A DNA stretch of 8,271 nt, taken from NCBI GenBank assembly GCA_017609385.1, contig JAFCEA010000083.1, forward strand, positions 1 through 8,271. Direction: 5' to 3'. Positions 5,459 through 8,271 of this stretch are shown here, one piece after another. How positions within the stretch are numbered: position 1 is the first letter of the stretch; every line of letters starts with the position of its first letter. A program made the position numbers and the translations under genes. Under the pieces are notes generated by a model, which saw nothing but the letters and a program-made list of their open reading frames with translations, searched no databases and had not been told where the DNA came from. This DNA comes from Candidatus Woesearchaeota archaeon (GTDB lineage Archaea; Nanobdellota; Nanobdellia; Woesearchaeales; CG1-02-33-12).

Positions 5459-5483
5459 TTAGCTTATTAAGAAATATAGCTAA
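5459..5483. repeat. Inverted repeat TTAGCT/AGCTAA
   Basis: TTAGCT (5459-5464) and AGCTAA (5478-5483) are 6-base inverted arms 13 bases apart, in the divergent control region. TTAGCTAA also occurs as part of a 10-base palindrome at 5548-5557. They may be operator half-sites, but the AT-rich context makes chance matches common. Confidence 0.35.
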
Positions 5484-5488
5484 CATCC

Positions 5489-5518
5489 AAAGATTTTCAG
5501 CCAGACTAAAAGATTTTC
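5489..5518 (+). repeat. Direct repeat AAAGATTTTC, two copies
   Basis: AAAGATTTTC occurs at 5489-5498 and 5509-5518, exactly 20 bases apart, that is about two helical turns, just upstream of the distal BRE/TATA element. Same-face spacing would suit a regulator bound twice. Both copies are exact over 10 bases. Confidence 0.5.
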
Positions 5519-5528
5519 CGTAAAAATA

Positions 5529-5543
5529 CGAAAAGTTTAAATA
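5529..5543 (+). promoter_or_regulatory. Distal BRE/TATA element
   Basis: CGAAAAGTTTAAATA matches a good archaeal BRE (CGAAA) and TATA box. It is 52 bases upstream of a near-identical proximal copy and would start transcription around 5565, giving a leader of about 50 bases for the gene at 5618. It overlaps CGTA-AAAA-TACG (5519-5530) and AAAGT-N9-ACTTT (5532-5550), possible regulator-binding sites. Confidence 0.5.
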
Positions 5544-5580
5544 ATACTTTAGCTAAATTATAAATATATCTAATAAAAAA

Positions 5581-5595
5581 CGAAAAGTTTATATA
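5581..5595 (+). promoter_or_regulatory. Proximal BRE/TATA promoter of the winged-helix/nucleotidyltransferase operon
   Basis: CGAAAAGTTTATATA gives a BRE plus TATA box (TTTATATA, 5588-5595) centred about 26 bases before the ATG at 5618, so the transcript should be leaderless. It differs from the distal copy at one position within these 15 bases. Confidence 0.75.
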
Positions 5596-5617
5596 ATAGT
5601 TATACCTACATTAGATT

Positions 5618-6238
5618 ATGAAAAGTAAATTTTTACTCAAAGAGTTAGAAGGAATACAGACAATTGTTTCCATTATGGATGTCCTGCACATAAGTAAAGA
5701 GAAAGCAATTTATTATGTTCATCTCTTAAGAAAAAAGGGCTATGTTAAAACAAAGAGATTAAGCAACAATAAGAGAGTGTATAATATTTCCTTTGAAAAC
5801 CGCTTGAAAGGCTCAAGTTATTATGAAATAATCAACCAGCATTCCCCTATAAAAATAGCAATACCACAAATCTATAGGATTTATGGAAAAAAACCAAGCC
5901 TAGAGGAAACACTGGTTTATGCAATAAAAACCTCAAGCTTAAGAACTATTCTTGCCTCATTAGCTTTGTTCAAGAAAATATCTGACTGGAGTGAACTATA
6001 TAATCTCGCAAAAGAAAATCATATTGAAAAGCAGGTTGGAGCATTATATGATTTGGCAAGAAAGGTTATGAAAACAAGAAGAATGACAAAAAGATTTAGG
6101 ACTAACTCCCTTCCAAAAAAGAATGATTCTTTTGAATATGTTATACATGGTTTAAAATCAAAAGATTTTAAAGAGATTGAAAATATATGGAAAGTTTATC
6201 TGCCTTTTAATAAAGGTGATTTGGATGGGTATAAATGA
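5618..6238 (+). CDS. Winged-helix protein paired with a nucleotidyltransferase (AbiEi-like antitoxin candidate)
   Basis: A 206-residue soluble, basic protein. Residues about 5-60 look like a winged-helix domain: helix IVSIMDVLHISKEKAIYYVH (16-35) leading to LLRKKGYVKTKRLSNNKRVY with a basic wing. The rest (75-206) is mostly helical, with a conserved-looking PSLEETLVYAIKTSSLRTIL stretch and a very basic patch KVMKTRRMTKRFR (149-161). Its stop overlaps the ATG of the nucleotidyltransferase gene as ATGA. A winged-helix protein directly before an AbiEii/MNT-like nucleotidyltransferase is the order seen in type IV AbiE toxin-antitoxin systems, where the first protein represses the promoter and counteracts the toxin. 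The role here is inferred from that context; the C-terminal domain is not one I can assign. It could instead be an ordinary regulator of the downstream enzyme. The start is fixed by the TATA spacing. Confidence 0.8.
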   Translation: MKSKFLLKELEGIQTIVSIMDVLHISKEKAIYYVHLLRKKGYVKTKRLSNNKRVYNISFENRLKGSSYYEIINQHSPIKIAIPQIYRIYGKKPSLEETLVYAIKTSSLRTILASLALFKKISDWSELYNLAKENHIEKQVGALYDLARKVMKTRRMTKRFRTNSLPKKNDSFEYVIHGLKSKDFKEIENIWKVYLPFNKGDLDGYK

Positions 6239-6894
6239 TATCAATAGAGGAACAGCAGAAGTTACTGCTTAATGCTGCAAGAAAACTAAAAAAGAAAATA
6301 ACTGCATATGCAATTGGCGGTACAGCTATGATGGTTTTGGGATTTAAGGATTCCACGCTTGATATAGACTTAGTCTTTGAAAACAAGAAAGACAGGGCAG
6401 TTTTTAAGGAAGCTATCAAGTCAATTGGATATCAGGATGTAAATGCAATTAAAGTTTATGGAAAAAAAGAAAATCAGCCAGAAATGCTAACCTTGGGAGA
6501 TGAAAGGTTTGATTTATTTGTAGTAAGGGTTATTTATTTTATATTTTCTGACAGTATGCAAAAAAGGGCAAAACAAATACATCAGTTTGATAAAAACCTT
6601 ATATTAAAAATTGCAGACCCCCATGATATCATCCTGATGAAATGTGCTACAGACAGAATGAAGGATGTGGATGACGTTAAAAATATAATAAACAACACAA
6701 AAATAGATTGGGATATAATAGTTGAAGAAGCCAAGAAACAAATTAGCTTAGGGCAGGACAGGGCTGCATTTGAGTTGGGTTGTTTCCTTGAAGACCTAAA
6801 GGAAAAGATGAAAGTGAATATTCCGAAAGAAACACTAGACAAGCTTTTTAAGATTGTTCAAAAACAGGCAGCAGAAAAACAGAAAAGTAAATAA
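6235..6894 (+). CDS. MNT/AbiEii-like nucleotidyltransferase (toxin candidate)
   Basis: A 219-residue protein of the DNA polymerase beta-like nucleotidyltransferase superfamily. It shows AIGGTAMMVLGFKDSTLDID (26-45), the G-G-T loop followed by the D-x-D metal-binding pair (Asp43, Asp45), and a likely third acidic residue in RFDLF (Asp93). The segment ADPHDIILMKCATDRMKDVD (127-146), with Lys136, Arg141 and Asp144, is typical of the DUF6036/AbiEii/MenA-like branch. Such enzymes transfer nucleotides to RNA or protein targets; MenA-type toxins modify tRNA ends. The substrate here is unknown. It overlaps the upstream winged-helix gene by 4 bases, and GGTGA (6215-6219) lies 15 bases before the ATG, which favours coupled translation. 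All catalytic positions seem intact. The gene ends 4 bases from the convergent pheT stop. Confidence 0.85.
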   Translation: MISIEEQQKLLLNAARKLKKKITAYAIGGTAMMVLGFKDSTLDIDLVFENKKDRAVFKEAIKSIGYQDVNAIKVYGKKENQPEMLTLGDERFDLFVVRVIYFIFSDSMQKRAKQIHQFDKNLILKIADPHDIILMKCATDRMKDVDDVKNIINNTKIDWDIIVEEAKKQISLGQDRAAFELGCFLEDLKEKMKVNIPKETLDKLFKIVQKQAAEKQKSK

Positions 6895-6898
6895 ATTT

Positions 6899-7117
6899 TT
6901 AGTTAATTAATTCATAAAGTTCTGTTAAGTTTAATTCCAATGCTGCAACAGGCATCTCAAGCTCCCAGTTTGTTATGACTTCTGGTGAGATTTCTCCTAT
7001 GTAGGCCAGTTTTTTATCATTAACAACAACACGGCCAACCCTTCCCTTGATAAAGCTTGGATGCTCTGTGTCCTCAATCCTGTATTCAAATCCAAGCATA
7101 TTAAACAAATAATCCAA
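6899..7117 (-). CDS. pheT: Phenylalanyl-tRNA synthetase beta subunit, C-terminal part after a frameshift
   Basis: The end of archaeal PheT. The frame begins formally at a TTG (7117), but in-frame homology extends up to 7144, reading ANFTEIKQV before the TTG; the TGA at 7145-7147 closes it upstream. HPSFIKGRVGRV and YIGEISPEVI, then ELEMPVAALELNL, are the conserved C-terminal blocks of the beta subunit's catalytic-like domain. It has no start signal of its own and should be read as the continuation of the frame upstream. The stop lies 4 bases from the stop of the convergent nucleotidyltransferase gene. The segment looks well conserved, which argues that the lesion is recent or an artefact. Confidence 0.9.
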   Translation of the reverse strand: MDYLFNMLGFEYRIEDTEHPSFIKGRVGRVVVNDKKLAYIGEISPEVITNWELEMPVAALELNLTELYELIN

Positions 7118-8271
7118 GACCTGTTTTATTTCTGTGAAGTTTGCTCAAGACAGCAAGCCTTGTGAACTCTTCAACACCTGTTTCTGTTGAAGGATTTTCT
7201 TTAAAACAAACCCCCATCTCGAAAATCTCCTGTGGAAACTCCCTATTTTTATTGTTCTTTAAAACATCCATCAGGCTTGGAATCATCCATGACCTCAAGA
7301 CATCATAATCTTTTGTTAAGGCATTTGAAAGCTCAACACATCCTAAATCAAGGTTCATTTTCTTGTTAAGATTTTCTTTATTAGTAATATGATAGGTATT
7401 TGTTTCAATCATTCCAAGGCCAATAAGCATTTGTGCAATCTTGCTCTTGAATTTCTCAAATTTATTCTCTTCAGCAATTGTTGCAAGATTTGGTATCTCA
7501 GGCTCAAAGTTCTCAAAGCCATATGCAATTGCAACTGCCTCAACAATATCAACAGGATGTATAATATCTCCGCGGTAAGCAGGAATTAAAACCTCTTTAT
7601 CAAAACCAAGACCCATTTTTTCAAGCAGTTCAACAAACTTCTTTTCATTAAGGTTAAGTCCAAGCAGTTTATTAACATAACCTAAATCTACTTTCATCTT
7701 TCTTGGCTTTAAGTCAGGGCTAACAACTCTATTAATATCAAGAGAATATATCTCAGCACCCCTATCAGCTAGGCTTGAAACTAAAATATTCAATGCCTGT
7801 GTAACTGCATTGACATCTAAGCCAGTTACATCAATAAAGAGATTCTTAGTATTTTCCTTGACCTGTGTTATAATTCCATTGATTATGGGTGGAAATGAAA
7901 CAACATCATTTTTTGCATCAATTATAACAGGATAGTTTGAAAGCCCTTCCAGAGCAAATGCATAATCCCTCCCTTTTGGATGCTTTACTAAAATCTCTGC
8001 AAGATTCATTTCCTTGGTCATTTCCAGGGGAACAAATGAAATTGAAGCTGGCTTGACTGCCTTATAGACCAAAGGGAATTTTATTGCATCAAAATCATGA
8101 ACACCTATTGCAACCTTTTTTCTTTTTCTTCCATGTGTTAAATGCAGTTTTTCCTGCAACTGCATTAAACTCTTTATTGCTTCATCACTAAGATTAATAT
8201 TTTTAAGAACAGCACACCTTATGTAAGGCCTGATATTTTCAACAGACTTTTCAACATTAACTTTAAATCCA
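7101..8271 (-). CDS. pheT: Phenylalanyl-tRNA synthetase beta subunit (archaeal type), 5' end outside window
   Basis: PheT pairs with PheS to charge tRNA-Phe with phenylalanine and carries the editing site. The frame is open to the right edge; the ATG at 8165 is internal, since the 35 codons before it (with VENIRPYIRCAVLKNINL) already match the family. Counting from that Met, residues 2-26 (QLQEKLHLTHGRKRKKVAIG, then VHDFD) are the archaeal/eukaryotic signature. The B3/4 editing domain follows at about 60-145. A B5 domain spans about 155-225, with PAYRGDIIHPVDIVEAVAIA at 195-214, and the catalytic-like domain begins near 230 (NTYHITNKENL, LSNALTKDYDVLRSWMIP, EIFEMG). After LS (340-341) the frame is lost and it stops 13 codons later; the rest of the protein lies in the next frame (6899-7144). 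Archaeal PheT is about 550 residues, and both parts together fit that. The beta subunit is normally essential. Confidence 0.95.
   Translation of the reverse strand, partial: GFKVNVEKSVENIRPYIRCAVLKNINLSDEAIKSLMQLQEKLHLTHGRKRKKVAIGVHDFDAIKFPLVYKAVKPASISFVPLEMTKEMNLAEILVKHPKGRDYAFALEGLSNYPVIIDAKNDVVSFPPIINGIITQVKENTKNLFIDVTGLDVNAVTQALNILVSSLADRGAEIYSLDINRVVSPDLKPRKMKVDLGYVNKLLGLNLNEKKFVELLEKMGLGFDKEVLIPAYRGDIIHPVDIVEAVAIAYGFENFEPEIPNLATIAEENKFEKFKSKIAQMLIGLGMIETNTYHITNKENLNKKMNLDLGCVELSNALTKDYDVLRSWMIPSLMDVLKNNKNREFPQEIFEMGVCFKENPSTETGVEEFTRLAVLSKLHRNKTGLGLFV
7139..7148 (-). other. Frameshift junction in pheT
   Basis: The upstream frame follows PheT to EEFTRLAVLS (ending at 7143) and then reads KLHRNKTGLGLFV-stop, unlike the family. 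The other frame reads ANFTEIKQVLDYLF from 7144, as expected for PheT. The two conserved blocks abut at TTGAGCAAACTTC; relatives appear to have a few more residues here, so a short deletion of 2 modulo 3 bases at a GC microhomology is the simplest reading. A one-base insertion would also fit the frame change. Confidence 0.7.

Noticed and set aside
7101..7160. Programmed ribosomal frameshifting in pheT
   Set aside because: No slippery heptamer or strong downstream hairpin is evident, and a few family residues seem to be missing, which points to a deletion or a sequence error.
7389..7589. Plus-strand frame opposite pheT
   Set aside because: It lies wholly within the conserved pheT coding region and shows no recognisable protein features.

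Overview
The window looks like AT-rich chromosomal DNA from an archaeon, probably a small-genome DPANN-type lineage (Woesearchaeota/Pacearchaeota-like). The lineage is an inference. Signs of an archaeon are the archaeal-type phenylalanyl-tRNA synthetase beta chain, BRE/TATA promoters about 26-33 bases before start codons (leaderless mRNAs), Shine-Dalgarno sites mainly at internal operon genes, and cysteine-rich lipoproteins of a kind common in these genomes. Gene density is very high. The longest stretch without a gene is 207 bases (5411-5617). No tRNA, rRNA, CRISPR array or insertion sequence was seen.

Layout: (1) 1-1674, minus strand, a dTTP-synthesis operon: a two-domain flavin-dependent thymidylate synthase (thyX, split by a lesion near 1355) followed by an overlapping thymidylate kinase (tmk, cut by the window edge). 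(2) 1837-2286, plus strand, a lone receiver-like protein lacking the usual phosphorylation residues, divergent from thyX. (3) 2283-4085, minus strand, a three-gene operon: a membrane-anchored winged-helix regulator, then two cysteine-rich secreted lipoproteins. (4) 4153-4875, minus strand, an exonuclease III family gene whose C-terminus, including the conserved SDH motif, is missing. (5) 4961-5410, minus strand, a small four-helix membrane protein. (6) 5618-6894, plus strand, an overlapping pair, winged-helix protein plus MNT/AbiEii-like nucleotidyltransferase, resembling a type IV toxin-antitoxin or abortive-infection module, behind a repeat-rich control region with two near-identical BRE/TATA elements. 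(7) 6899-8271, minus strand, pheT, with its 5' end outside the window and a frameshift near 7144.

The most striking general feature is that three conserved housekeeping genes (thyX, xth, pheT) each carry a lesion within 8.3 kb. Because pheT should be essential, assembly or sequencing error is the first explanation to test; real gene decay in a host-dependent archaeon is the alternative. The best candidates for undescribed biology are the membrane-regulator/lipoprotein operon, which could be a surface-sensing one-component system, and the winged-helix/nucleotidyltransferase pair.
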